DNA of 64,000 nucleotides. Source: Spirodela intermedia (lineage: Eukaryota > Streptophyta > Magnoliopsida > Alismatales > Araceae). The stretch spans positions 1,552,501 to 1,616,500 of the forward strand of contig LR746264.1 of assembly GCA_902729315.2 (NCBI GenBank), written 5' to 3'. The notes under the pieces are model-generated. The model saw only the letters and a list, made by a program, of their open reading frames with translations. It did not search any database and was not told where the DNA came from. The position numbers and the translations under genes are program-made. Positions 1 to 9,511 of the stretch are shown here, in pieces; within the stretch, counting starts at the first letter, position 1, and each line of letters starts with the position of its first letter.

Positions 1-1375
1 AGAATGTTGTGGAAATGACTCTTGAACAACTGTTGATTTTATTGCAAGCGAATTGATTCTGTGCATGATGACAACTCGTAAGACTAATTTACTGTTCGTT
101 AACTTGTGCATTACTGTTTTATTACAATGCATCATACAAGAACTAACCTTAGGTTTTGGCGTATTGGTCTTCACTTGCGAGGCTTGATGAACTTTGAAGT
201 GATATACTGACTTTTCCTGTTCAATGGATGGCTATCTATTTTTTTTCCCTCAAATAATATGATTATATGGATTTTTCTTCTCCCATTTTGCATATATCAA
301 GACTGAGGTGTGCATGGTATGCCAAACTGAGCCCTGGTTTGTAACTGTTAGAGGAGAGGGTATATTTAAGGTTGAAAATGATAGAAAGGGTACGCTCTTC
401 TTGATTGATCTTGGTCAATCAACATACGTTTGCATGATCAGTCTAAATTCTGATGACGGATGTTGGGTGGAGTAAAACCTAGCCGTGCAGATTGTACGAA
501 AGGAGAGAAAATTGAGTACTCGAGCCAGCACCAAACCCTGCTTGAAAAGCTGTTGAAACTGACGCCGAAGTTTTCTAATTAATTTTTTAAAAAGAGAGGT
601 TTTTTTGTTTGTGTCCATTCAATATTTCATGGCGCCATACTTATTCTCATTTTCCATCAATTTGTCTATTATCTCACATTTCTCCATTCGTACGCAGCCG
701 TTTTGTACATGACATATTCATAGATACTGCCTTTTACAAGTCGGTATGTTTGAAATTAGGTTGAGTTTGGCGATGTGGGCATGCTAACCGGTAGTCCTTT
801 ATATAGTATAGTAGGTGATTGGCACTGAGAATATCTCTCAGGGTAGTATGTTGCGCCTACATGGCTTGCAAATAGGCTCATATTGCTCAAGGCCGGCTGA
901 ATAAATATGATAAACAGCTTGGTGTTTTTGAAATTCTGCGCCATATTCATAAGTTTAGCATGGCGTCATTTCATGTATTGATTTTGCAATCCCATTTTTG
1001 GTTCTCAGCCTAACCATGCTATTTGATCTTCATTTTACTACGAGAGGAATCGGATCTGGTTGCCAAACTGATATTCTACTCTATTCACGAATGTCTCATA
1101 TGAAGCTGGTAGTTTTCTACGCTAGTTAGTTTACTAGGGATGATGATGCCGGCAATAAATATTTTCTGGTTGCGTTGACTCGCAATTTATGTGTAATACG
1201 TTTTGGGATTCTTGATCCCGGCCTGTCTTACGTTTGTGGGACAGGGATAAGATAATATCTTGTGTTCTTGATGTTCTTTGATCGCCTTTGACTCGGGACA
1301 TCTCATTGAACAATTTACAACGTTCATGCCACCTTAACATCACGAATACTATTAATGTATGTTTGGAATCATCCG
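1..1375. other. AT-rich flank or leader intron upstream of RPL10A
   Basis: I see no convincing coding sequence here. Base composition is AT-rich and intron-like. The segment may be the end of a long first intron of the L10a gene, because the first codons of that gene sit directly behind a possible splice acceptor at 1381-1383. I looked for the short exon expected in that case (ATGAG followed by GT) and found none in this stretch, so such an exon, if it exists, lies before the window. Confidence 0.4.
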
Positions 1376-2306
1376 ATGCGCAGCAAGCTGCAGAGTGATG
1401 TGCTGAGGGAAGCAATCACCCAAGTCACCACGGACTCCAGAGAGAAGAAGAGGAAGTTCCTCGAAACCATCGAGCTGCAGATCGGCCTGAAGAACTACGA
1501 CCCCCAGAAGGACAAGCGCTTTAGTGGCTCGGTGAAGCTCCCCCATATCCCTCGCCCCAAGATGAAGGTCTGCATGCTGGGAGACGCCCAGCATGTTGGA
1601 GAGGTTTGTGGTCTATAATTTTCCGAGAACCCTAGAAACCGAGCCCTTTTTTCAGATTGAGGGGATCATCGTTCGGCTCTGTCGGAGGTTCCGTCGACTC
1701 CAGAAGAATTAGGTTTGTTCTTGTGCAGGCGGAGAAGATCGGGCTGGAGTACATGGACGTCGAGGGGTTGAAGAAGATGAACAAGAACAAGAAGCTGGTG
1801 AAGAAGCTCGCGAAGAAGTACCATGCCTTCCTCGCCTCTGAGGCCATCATCAAGCAGATCCCCAGGCTTCTGGGCCCTGGGCTCAACAAGGCAGGCGAGT
1901 GAAAACCCCCACACTCTCCTCCACCCGCCCTAGATGGGTAAGCCTGACATTTCTCTTTTTTGGGGCGAGGGATGGCACAGGGAAGTTTCCGACGTTGGTG
2001 ACTCACCAGGAATCTCTGGAGTCGAAGGTCAACGAGACCAAGGCGATGGTTAAGTTCCAGCTGAAGAAGGTCCTCTGCATGGGCGTCGCCGTGGGCAACT
2101 GCGGGATGGAGGAGAAGCAGATCTTCCAGAACGTGCAGCTCTCCGTCAACTTCCTCGTCTCCCTCCTAAAGAAGAACTGGCAGAACGTAAGCCCCTGTTC
2201 CTCTCACTGATTCTTTCTCTTTCTCTCTCTAACCTCTGCCTGTATGGAGCAGGTCCGGTGCCTGTACCTGAAGAGCACCATGGGGAAGCCGGTTCGGGTG
2301 TTCTGA
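1376..2306 (+). CDS. RPL10A: 60S ribosomal protein L10a (uL1), four exons
   Basis: Large-subunit protein of the L1 stalk, which binds 28S rRNA and acts in E-site tRNA release. The exons I read are 1376-1603, 1729-1894, 1981-2186 and 2253-2306, and phases agree throughout. The product is 217 residues; plant L10a is about 216. Family landmarks in order are [11 protein letters not shown], the [20 protein letters not shown] block, [53 protein letters not shown], and the C-terminal [15 protein letters not shown]. Intron 2 (1895-1980) starts with GC rather than GT (AG|GCGAGT), and no GT site nearby keeps the frame. The start is uncertain: an ATG at 1376 gives MRSKLQ, one residue longer than the usual MSKLQ, and the intervening CAG could be a splice acceptor with the real ATGAG exon upstream of the window. 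The identity is near certain; only the first codons are doubtful. Confidence 0.95.
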
Positions 2307-3007
2307 TAAGCTATTCTAGGGTTTTCTTAGGAGCTGAATCTCTTGATAGTCGAGGTCAACGGGAGAGTTTGCTCTGTTTTTTGGTTTTTCTGTAAACACT
2401 CAAATGACGATGATGATGGTGGCGACGACGACTGACGATGATTCCGTAACGGGCCGGAGTTTCCCATCAGGTCCATTAATAGCCCGGATCCAGTCAGAGA
2501 GCTCTTTTTGCAAATAAGCCCCCAGGATGAGCTTGAATTGTCAGAGTGCGTACGGGGTTTTTCTGGGGGGAAGGGGGGGGGGGTGCTTATCTAAATCTAC
2601 TGGGGAGGAGGGGCGTTTTGTGGTTCAAAATGAATTCAAGGGGGTAGACAAAAATCTGGAAAGGTATACTTTCTCACGCTGGGGGCGGGGCGAAATCTAA
2701 GGTTGGACTTCGGCTTATTGATTGATGATGAAGCTTTCGAGGGTTTATAAATAATTACCGTACGTAGGTGTAGATATGTAAAAGAGATTTTTGATCTCGG
2801 CACGTGGCCCACCTGTGGGCGCCAACGGATTCCAAAACCCATTTTCACTCGTAGCAGCAAGAGAGAGAGAGAGAAGGAGAGAGGGAATGGGGGGAGGAGG
2901 ACTTCTCCAAATACAATTTATACATCTTCGATAGGGCCGGTGAGATTCTTACGGAGGGTTCGTCTTCTTCTCATCTCGGGAATGATCGGCCAACCTCGGC
3001 TGGCCAA

Positions 3008-3050
<43 letters not shown>

Positions 3051-3832
3051 GTCATTCTATCTGTCTATCTACCTCTATCTCGTTGCTCAAAAGGGCAGCC
3101 ATTTTCCTTTCTCCAGCTTGCCGTTGAGGAAGGCCGCAGGAGAGACGAGGAACTCCGCGGGGAGGGAAGAGGGAGAGATCTGCCCCTCGATCCGATCCTT
3201 CCTCCAATCTGCACGCGCCTTCTGTGTGATGGAAGCTTCATTCTCAAAGGGTAGCTGCAGGAGTCTTCGGAGCCGATCCACGTAAATATGGTCGAATAGT
3301 TGGGGGAGGGAGAGAGAGAGATCTCAGATGAGAGCTAGTTATGTTAGGGAGAGGGAGAGTGAGGGAGAGGGGGAGAATTTCAAAAGAGGGCTAGTTGTTG
3401 TGTTCGAGTGGGAGAGAGACTTTCAGATGCTGGGTAGGTACTTGAGGGAGAGAGAGAGAGAGAGAGAGAGTCTCAAATGTGGGCTAGTTTTGTTCGAGAG
3501 GGAGAGGATTTCAAACGCTGGCTAGGTATACGCTAGAGAAAGAAAGAGAGAAGGAGATCAATTTTTTCAGATGTGGGCTTTTTGTGATAGAGAGATTGGG
3601 AGTAAAACCTCTATGGGAGATTGTATTGGCTCCCAAGATATCAATCTTCATCAGAGGAGGGAGAGCTCAGCTCCCTGCACCTCCCGCCGCCAAGAAGATC
3701 CTGAGTTTCAAACTTGCCAGATCGAGTTTTCCGGAGCACCCATCTCATCCTGTGAATGGAAAAGCTGTTCAAATCCCTCACCGGCGAGCTTCGAGCTTTC
3801 TCTCAGATGGGCACAGGAAGAAGACGATGGCT
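2307..3832. other. Intergenic, purine-rich and microsatellite-rich
   Basis: Between the L10a stop codon and the end of the receptor gene on the other strand. It holds a G run near 2567-2582, (GA)n near 2862-2880, (CT)n at about 3011-3047, and a degenerate GA-rich minisatellite at 3305-3600. I found no gene. Open frames here are low-complexity or shadows of the 3' part of the receptor gene. The part next to 3832 is probably the 3' untranslated region of that gene. Confidence 0.5.
3305..3600. repeat. Degenerate GA-rich minisatellite, about five units
   Basis: A phrase of the form TCAGATG-nGGGCTAGTT-nTGTTnGAGAGGGAGAG recurs about every 50-70 bases (starting near 3325, 3380, 3425, 3470, 3510 and 3567), with each copy ending in a GA-rich tract. 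The copies differ in length and sequence, so this is an old tandem array rather than a simple microsatellite. Confidence 0.6.
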
Positions 3833-6265
3833 TCACGGGCTTGGCGGGAGTTCTAGAGAGAGAGAGCTCTCCAGCACGGCGACCACCTCGGCGATGGAGG
3901 GCCTGAGCTTGGGGCTCTCCTGCATGCACCACAGAGCCAGCCTCATCGCCCTCTCCACCGCTTCTCTCCCCTCTCCGCCATCGCCGCCATTGCCGCAGAC
4001 CTTCAACCGGCCGTCTATGAACCCTTCCAGTTCCCCCTCTCGGCAAGCCCTAGAGGCCGAACTGTACAGCTCTCCGGCCGCCGCCCCTCCCCTGCCGGAG
4101 ACGAGCTGAAGGAAGATCACCCCGAGCATGAATACGTCCCTCTCCGGCAAGGTTTCCGGCGAGGAATCCGCCGCCGGCTGCCGGAGCTTCTGCAGACCGT
4201 AGTCGGCTACCTTCGTCGCCGGATCGCCATCGGCGATGAGGACGTTCGCCGCCTTAAGGTTCCCGTGGGCGATGGAGGTCTTGCACCCCAGATGCAGGTG
4301 GCGGAGGGCCCTCGCCACCCCCACCGCAACGTTCATCCTCTGCCGCCAGCCGCCGCCGCAACGGTCGACCCGCCGCCGGGCCAGCCACCGGTCGAGGGAG
4401 CACCCCCTCACGTACTCGTACAGCAGGATCTTCTTCTCCGAGCCGAAGCTGAATCCCTTCATGGCGACGAGGTTCTGGTGGCCGCCGGCTCTGCTCAGGG
4501 CGACCACCTGGATCAAGAACTCTCTCTCACTTACCACTGCACCTGTGAGCAACTTAGCCGTTACGGTGGCCCGATGAGAGAGAAAACCCTTGAACACCGT
4601 CGGGCCGAGCTTCGCTCTGAAGCCTCCGGTGAGAATCTCCACCTCTTCGATCGACAGCCTCACCAGATCGCCGTGGAGCATCTTCACCTGCAGCTCCTCC
4701 GCCACTGAAACCGGCCGTCGTATGTCTCCGACGTCGAGCCTCCGCCGTCTCCGGCGAACCACGAACCAGAAGAGGAGCAGCTCCGCCGTGAGGAACACCC
4801 CCGCGGTGATCAGCAGGACCAGTGCGATCGCCGCCGTAGAATCCTGGCGGCGCCGCCGGGAGTCAACGGCACCGCCGTGGAATCCCTGCGCCGCCGCCGC
4901 CGCCATGCCGGAGACCGCCTGAGGGACCAGACAGGTCTTCAAGAACGAGGTCGCCGCGACGGCGGAGTAGCTGTAGCCGGCAATGAAGCTGCTCCGCTTG
5001 ATGGTGCAGAGGCCGGAGCCGTCGTTCTTGACGGTGACGGCGATGCAGGAGCTATCGTCGAGGCAGTATCTCCGGCAGGCCTCGGAGCTCATCAGGGCCT
5101 CCGCGTCGCGAGGAGGGTACAGGCTATGGAGGACGGTGTTCTCCAGGGCTCTCATGGCGACGGCAGCGCCGCCGCAGCTCCCCAGGTCGGCGATCCTCCC
5201 GCACCCGCCGGAGCTTGGCGCCGCTGCCACTGCCAAGCACTTGCAGGCGGGGCCGGAGGAGTTGAACCCGCAGAGGCTGTACAGGCCGCAGAAGCCGAAG
5301 ACGTCGCACTGGTTCTGCACCGCCTGCCAGCTGATTTTCCACGAGGATTCCGCCGCCACCCAGGAGTAGATCCGCAGGTTCCCGTCGAGGTCGATTCTCA
5401 GGTGGCGGAGCGCCACCGTCGGGTCCTTGAAGTCCTCGCTCAGTCTGAACCAGGCGGTGGCGCCGCCGGCGTCGAAGAGGCCGAATACGCCGTCGGCCTG
5501 CAACCTCGCTTCAACCATGGCGGCGGACGCGTTCATGGCGCCGCTGCTCCAGTAGGTCACGTTGTCCTCCCACACGAGAGAGATCTCCCCCAAGCGGGTG
5601 ACAGTCAAGCTGTAGGAGCTGGCGGCGCCGCCGCCGGAGGGGAGAGCTCGGAGGGACTGAGGGAAGCGGAGGGGCTGGCCCGGAAGGAGAGTGTTCGTGG
5701 GGCTACCGAAGCTCTCCCAGACTGCGGCGGCGGACCGCTCGCCGCCGGCGGAGAGGACGAGGTTCCCGTTGCCGAGGAGGGAGGCCGACTTGACGCCCAG
5801 ATTCGCCGTGTTGCTACTCCAGACAGCGAAGCCATCCCGCCGGCCGTCGAAGACCAGGAGACTGCCATCAGCGGAGAGACGGATGGTTGCGCCACGGGAG
5901 ACTCGGATCCCGCCGCCGGCGGCCCAGACGGGGACCTTCTCAGCGCCGCCGCCGACGTTGTACCAGACCGCCACCAGGAGGCCATCGCCGCCGCCGCCAT
6001 CGCTGTCGAGCTCACCGAGGAACCCGAAGGCGAAGACGCCGTTCTGGGAGAGGCCAACTCTGCGGTGGCGCGCAGAGAGCTCGAATCCGAGGGGGAGGGA
6101 GGCCATGGAGAAGAACTCCTCCGGCGAGGCTCCGACCAGGAGGCCCCCGACGGCGAGAATCGTGGCTGCGACGAGGAGGGGCCGCAGCCTCGCGGCGGCG
6201 CCGCCTCTCCATCTGGCAGTGCGACCTCTCCCGTGGAGCTTAGCCCCCGCAGCAGATCCCCACAT
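3833..6265 (-). CDS. SD31: G-type lectin S-receptor-like kinase SD3-1 type, predicted pseudokinase
   Basis: Single exon, 810 residues. Order of parts: a hydrophobic signal peptide around residues 27-46 (this supports the upstream ATG rather than the Met at 54), bulb-type lectin domain about 70-195, S-locus/EGF-like cysteine region (C319 to C354), a PAN/apple-like cysteine module about 364-445, a transmembrane helix about 478-503 followed by a basic stop-transfer run, and a kinase-like domain about 549-800. The architecture and the conserved ASLPLGFELS start of the mature protein fit Arabidopsis SD3-1 (At2g41890). The kinase core is degenerate: the glycine loop reads LGPTVFKG, the catalytic loop reads HGNLKAANV with Asn in place of the catalytic Asp, and DFG reads DYG. 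A Lys in TAKLL may be the beta-3 lysine. It probably works as a membrane ligand-binding scaffold rather than a phosphotransferase (inference). The exon is strongly GC-rich, which creates long open frames on the opposite strand. Confidence 0.88.
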   Translation of the reverse strand: MWGSAAGAKLHGRGRTARWRGGAAARLRPLLVAATILAVGGLLVGASPEEFFSMASLPLGFELSARHRRVGLSQNGVFAFGFLGELDSDGGGGDGLLVAVWYNVGGGAEKVPVWAAGGGIRVSRGATIRLSADGSLLVFDGRRDGFAVWSSNTANLGVKSASLLGNGNLVLSAGGERSAAAVWESFGSPTNTLLPGQPLRFPQSLRALPSGGGAASSYSLTVTRLGEISLVWEDNVTYWSSGAMNASAAMVEARLQADGVFGLFDAGGATAWFRLSEDFKDPTVALRHLRIDLDGNLRIYSWVAAESSWKISWQAVQNQCDVFGFCGLYSLCGFNSSGPACKCLAVAAAPSSGGCGRIADLGSCGGAAVAMRALENTVLHSLYPPRDAEALMSSEACRRYCLDDSSCIAVTVKNDGSGLCTIKRSSFIAGYSYSAVAATSFLKTCLVPQAVSGMAAAAAQGFHGGAVDSRRRRQDSTAAIALVLLITAGVFLTAELLLFWFVVRRRRRRLDVGDIRRPVSVAEELQVKMLHGDLVRLSIEEVEILTGGFRAKLGPTVFKGFLSHRATVTAKLLTGAVVSEREFLIQVVALSRAGGHQNLVAMKGFSFGSEKKILLYEYVRGCSLDRWLARRRVDRCGGGWRQRMNVAVGVARALRHLHLGCKTSIAHGNLKAANVLIADGDPATKVADYGLQKLRQPAADSSPETLPERDVFMLGVIFLQLVSGRGGAAAGELYSSASRACREGELEGFIDGRLKVCGNGGDGGEGREAVERAMRLALWCMQESPKLRPSIAEVVAVLESSLSLELPPSP

Positions 6266-6376
6266 TCTGCCTACTCCCGCTGCTGAGCCTCGAGGAGGGT
6301 GGATGGAAAAGGGGGGATGAAGAAGCTGCTGCTGCTGCTGCTGCTGCTGCTTCTGCTGCCAAGAGAGAGAGACGGA

Positions 6377-6410
<34 letters not shown>

Positions 6411-8389
6411 AGATGGCCCTCGAAGAAGACGATCCTCGAGGACTGGAACTTTGTTCTGTAGTGTGGCCAAAAACCGAGTTCGCGCGGTCAGAAATTGCCC
6501 GGTTTTGCTACACTTTGCCCAACTACTAAGTTGGCTCTGAAAGGAGCATCTTTTCGAAAAAAGCAAGATCTGCATCAGCCTTCACCATTCATGTTACACG
6601 TGCCATTCGAATGACTCTCCCTCTCTCTCTCTCGATACTTATCGCTGTAATCATCGGTTAAGATGGAAGATGCGTCGGTTTAATTCGGTCAATGAGTTGT
6701 GCTTTCTAGAAAGCGGAATTCCTCCCACCAGTAAATAGAAGGATGCCTATGGGCCCTAGGAAAGCCCGGGAAACTGGCCTGGGTGGGGGGTAAAAAGGGT
6801 ATTTGGTAACCTTTGGTAGGAGTCACTAAAAGTGGGCTTTGGTCTCCGGACCGGGCTTCGGGCTTTTGCTTCCCATTAGCACATTTCATAGATTGCTCTA
6901 CCTCAGTAAACATTTTTGACGGTGACCCGCTATTATCTCAATTAATTTTCATGGTTAGAGTTTGCTGGATTAACACCACAGAAAAATATTTGGGAGAGTA
7001 GGTCAAATGTACCTCTTACTAGCTTAGTTTTCACATGAATTCGTAAGGTTTCCATCAGATGACTGCAATCCCTCACCTAAGTGAAAGAGATATGAGACAA
7101 AGATGTTGACTATTTGATGGGCATTGACAACATCATATTTAGTTAGAATATTGGTCTCTAGACCTAGATATCTTCCCATGCAAGACATAGGCCCAGGATA
7201 AGCTCTAACTGGGGTTGTGACGTGTTCCACCTTGACCCACTTGGCCAAATGGCACACATCGGCCCAGTTGACCATACATAATCCACCTTCTTCTCTCCCT
7301 AAAATGTACCTGAAGAGTTGACCATCTCAACTTCAATATCTATTGATTTTTCTCAGCATGTGCTATGAGCATATTGTCTTTGTTACTCTCAAGAGGGTAT
7401 TTAGCAGATGCCTGAGATCTCACTTTCTTAGAGAGAATTGGTGTAGATCAACTTAGTCAACACTTGTCGTAATGTAAAGAGTCAACCTTAGATTTTATAG
7501 TAATTCAGCTATCTTCCTTTAATTTATAATATATTTTAAAATTACACGGAATACTCAACATCCTTTGACTTTCTACTCTAGAAAGCCTCTACTGAACCCA
7601 TTCTTGCATAAAATAATGAAAATATAAAACATTAATTCCCCTCTCCATTGGGATTGCAATTTTTGTCAATAATTTTTTTTAAAAGAAAAAAATATATATT
7701 TTAAGAGGTGGCATAGAGTGATCAAGGCAAGGCATTTTTTTTCTAATAAGGGCATTAAAAAATATTATGGGAGCATCCATCTCCACACTCATCTATTCTA
7801 ATCTCTCCTTATGAATAAATGCCCAACGATTGGTTTAAGGGCTCTGCTGGGTCTGGAAAAGGGTACTTGGGCTGAAGTTAGGCTTAGACATTTATGGCCC
7901 AAATTGGCCCATTAAGACTCATGACTAGTTGTCATAAGCTATTAACCCCCTAGGACCTTAAAATATAAAATATTAGCCTTGGGTGTAAGTAAAAGGACAA
8001 ACAGCGATCTTCAGGGGTCTAATAGGTTATATATGAAAGATGCTTGGGGTTTATCGTGAAATTAGCAGCACAGATTTTTCCGAAAAGGTGGGCCATTCAT
8101 TGGGCTCCTCTTGGTGACAACACGTGGCATGATTGGTCACGTCTTCCAACTGTATGACGGCTCCCCTCCCACCGACGGCTCCGCTATTAACTCAGGGGTC
8201 AAGCTCCGCCGGCCTTATCGTCGCCGGCTGGTCGTCTCCGGCTTCCCCTCCTTATCCAGTTCATAATTCCTTTATCCTTCCGCCGCCGATATTTTCAGAG
8301 GCGCCACCGCCCGCCTCCATAAATTCTCCGAGAATCTAAGCCTGGTGCATACGAGAGCAGTGCTCGGCGGCGACACAGTTCTTTCAGCG
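6266..8389. other. Intergenic, divergent promoter region of SD3-1-like and KMD-like genes
   Basis: Contains the probable 5' untranslated region of the receptor gene, with (CTG)n at about 6323-6358 and (GA)n plus a G run at 6378-6410. AT-rich sequence without convincing coding potential follows. A CCATAAATTC stretch near 8315 could be a weak TATA element for the F-box gene; I would not rely on it. Confidence 0.45.
6323..6412. repeat. (CTG)n trinucleotide run and (GA)n/G-run
   Basis: About ten CTG units with one interruption, then a purine tract of GA dinucleotides ending in a run of about ten G. It lies within 150 bases of the start codon of the receptor gene, so it is likely transcribed as CAG repeats in its leader. 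Confidence 0.8.
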
Positions 8390-9511
8390 ATGGTTTTCGG
8401 GGAAGGGACGACGGAATTGATCCCAGGCTTGCCGGAGGAGATCGCCGTGGAGTGTCTCCTCCGCATCCCCTACGGAAGTCTCAGCGTCGCCAGGGCCGTC
8501 TGCCGGCGGTGGAGGTTGCTGGTGGAGGACGCGGGGTTCTTCTACCAGAGGAAACGCAGCGGGCACACCCGGGCTCTGATCTGTCTGGTGCAAGCCCTCC
8601 CTATTACTGACGCCGGCAGCGGCGGGGAGGCAGCGCCTGCGCCGTCGCAGGAGGAGGAGCGGCGGAAAAGTGGGAATAACGGCGGCGCTCCAGCGTACGG
8701 CATCACCCTCTTCGACCCCGAGACGGCCTACTGGGGCCGCCTGCCGGAGATCCCCGAGTACCCCTCCGGGCTGCCATTGTTCTGCCATATGGCCGGCGCG
8801 GGGGAGAGGCTGGTGGCGATGGGGGGTTGGGATCCGGTCACCTGGGAGTCGCTGCGCGCGGTGTGGGTCTTCGACTTCTGCACCGGCCGCTGGCGACGCG
8901 GCGCGGACATGCCGGCAGCGCTCTCCTTCTTCGCCTGCGCGGGGACCTCCCGCGGATTGGTATTCATCGCGGGCGGCCACGACGGGAACAAGAACGCGCA
9001 GCGGTCGGCGTGGGCGTACCGCGCGAGGGAGGACGCGTGGGAGGAGCTGCCGCCGATGGCGGACGAGCGGGACGAGTGCGAAGGCCTGGCGGTCGCCGCC
9101 GCCGGCGACCGCGGCGGAGCGGAGGGGGAGGAGAAGGAGGAGGACTTTTGGGTCGTCAGCGGGTACGCTACCGATGGGCAGGGAAGGTTCAGCGGAAGCG
9201 CAGAGGCCTACTGCGCGAGGACGAGGAGGTGGCGGAGGGTGGAGGGGGCGTGGCCGGAGGGGCGGTGCCCGAGGGGCTGTGCGGCGGGGCTGGTCTGCTG
9301 GGCGGAGGATGCCACCGTGAGAACGGGAACCTGCGCGGTGGTCGCCGGGAGGAGGGTGCTTGTGTCGGGCTCGGCGGCGCCGGAGACGGCGGCGGCGGGG
9401 TTCTACTGGGCGGAAGTGGGAGAGCGGAGGCGGGGGAGGCTGGAGGCGGTCCGGGGGTTGCCGGAGGAGTTCTCGACCTTCGTCCAGTCAGGCTGCTGCA
9501 TCGAAATATGA
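8390..9511 (+). CDS. KMD: F-box/kelch-repeat protein of the KISS ME DEADLY (KMD/SKIP20) group
   Basis: Single exon, 373 residues, very GC-rich. The start is the ATG at 8390, giving M-V-F-G-E-G-T-T-E-LIPGLPEEIA; the open frame runs further upstream but without an ATG. The F-box spans about residues 8-50 (LIPGLPEEIAVECLLRIPY, then ARAVCRRWR). Kelch motifs follow: RLVAMGGWDP with the paired W about 136-185, and GLVFIAGGHDGNKN with W about 190-235. A third, weaker repeat is interrupted by a Glu/Gly-rich insert. The C-terminus VQSGCCIEI resembles the family end. In Arabidopsis, KMD proteins are SCF substrate receptors that target type-B response regulators (damping cytokinin response) and phenylalanine ammonia-lyase; transfer of that role here is inference from family. 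Which of the four KMD paralogs it matches cannot be told by eye. Confidence 0.88.
   Translation: MVFGEGTTELIPGLPEEIAVECLLRIPYGSLSVARAVCRRWRLLVEDAGFFYQRKRSGHTRALICLVQALPITDAGSGGEAAPAPSQEEERRKSGNNGGAPAYGITLFDPETAYWGRLPEIPEYPSGLPLFCHMAGAGERLVAMGGWDPVTWESLRAVWVFDFCTGRWRRGADMPAALSFFACAGTSRGLVFIAGGHDGNKNAQRSAWAYRAREDAWEELPPMADERDECEGLAVAAAGDRGGAEGEEKEEDFWVVSGYATDGQGRFSGSAEAYCARTRRWRRVEGAWPEGRCPRGCAAGLVCWAEDATVRTGTCAVVAGRRVLVSGSAAPETAAAGFYWAEVGERRRGRLEAVRGLPEEFSTFVQSGCCIEI

Noticed and set aside
4877-6286. 469-codon open frame on the + strand
   Set aside because: It is antisense to the SD3-1-type receptor, has Gly/Glu/Arg-biased composition caused by GC-rich codons, and matches no known domain.
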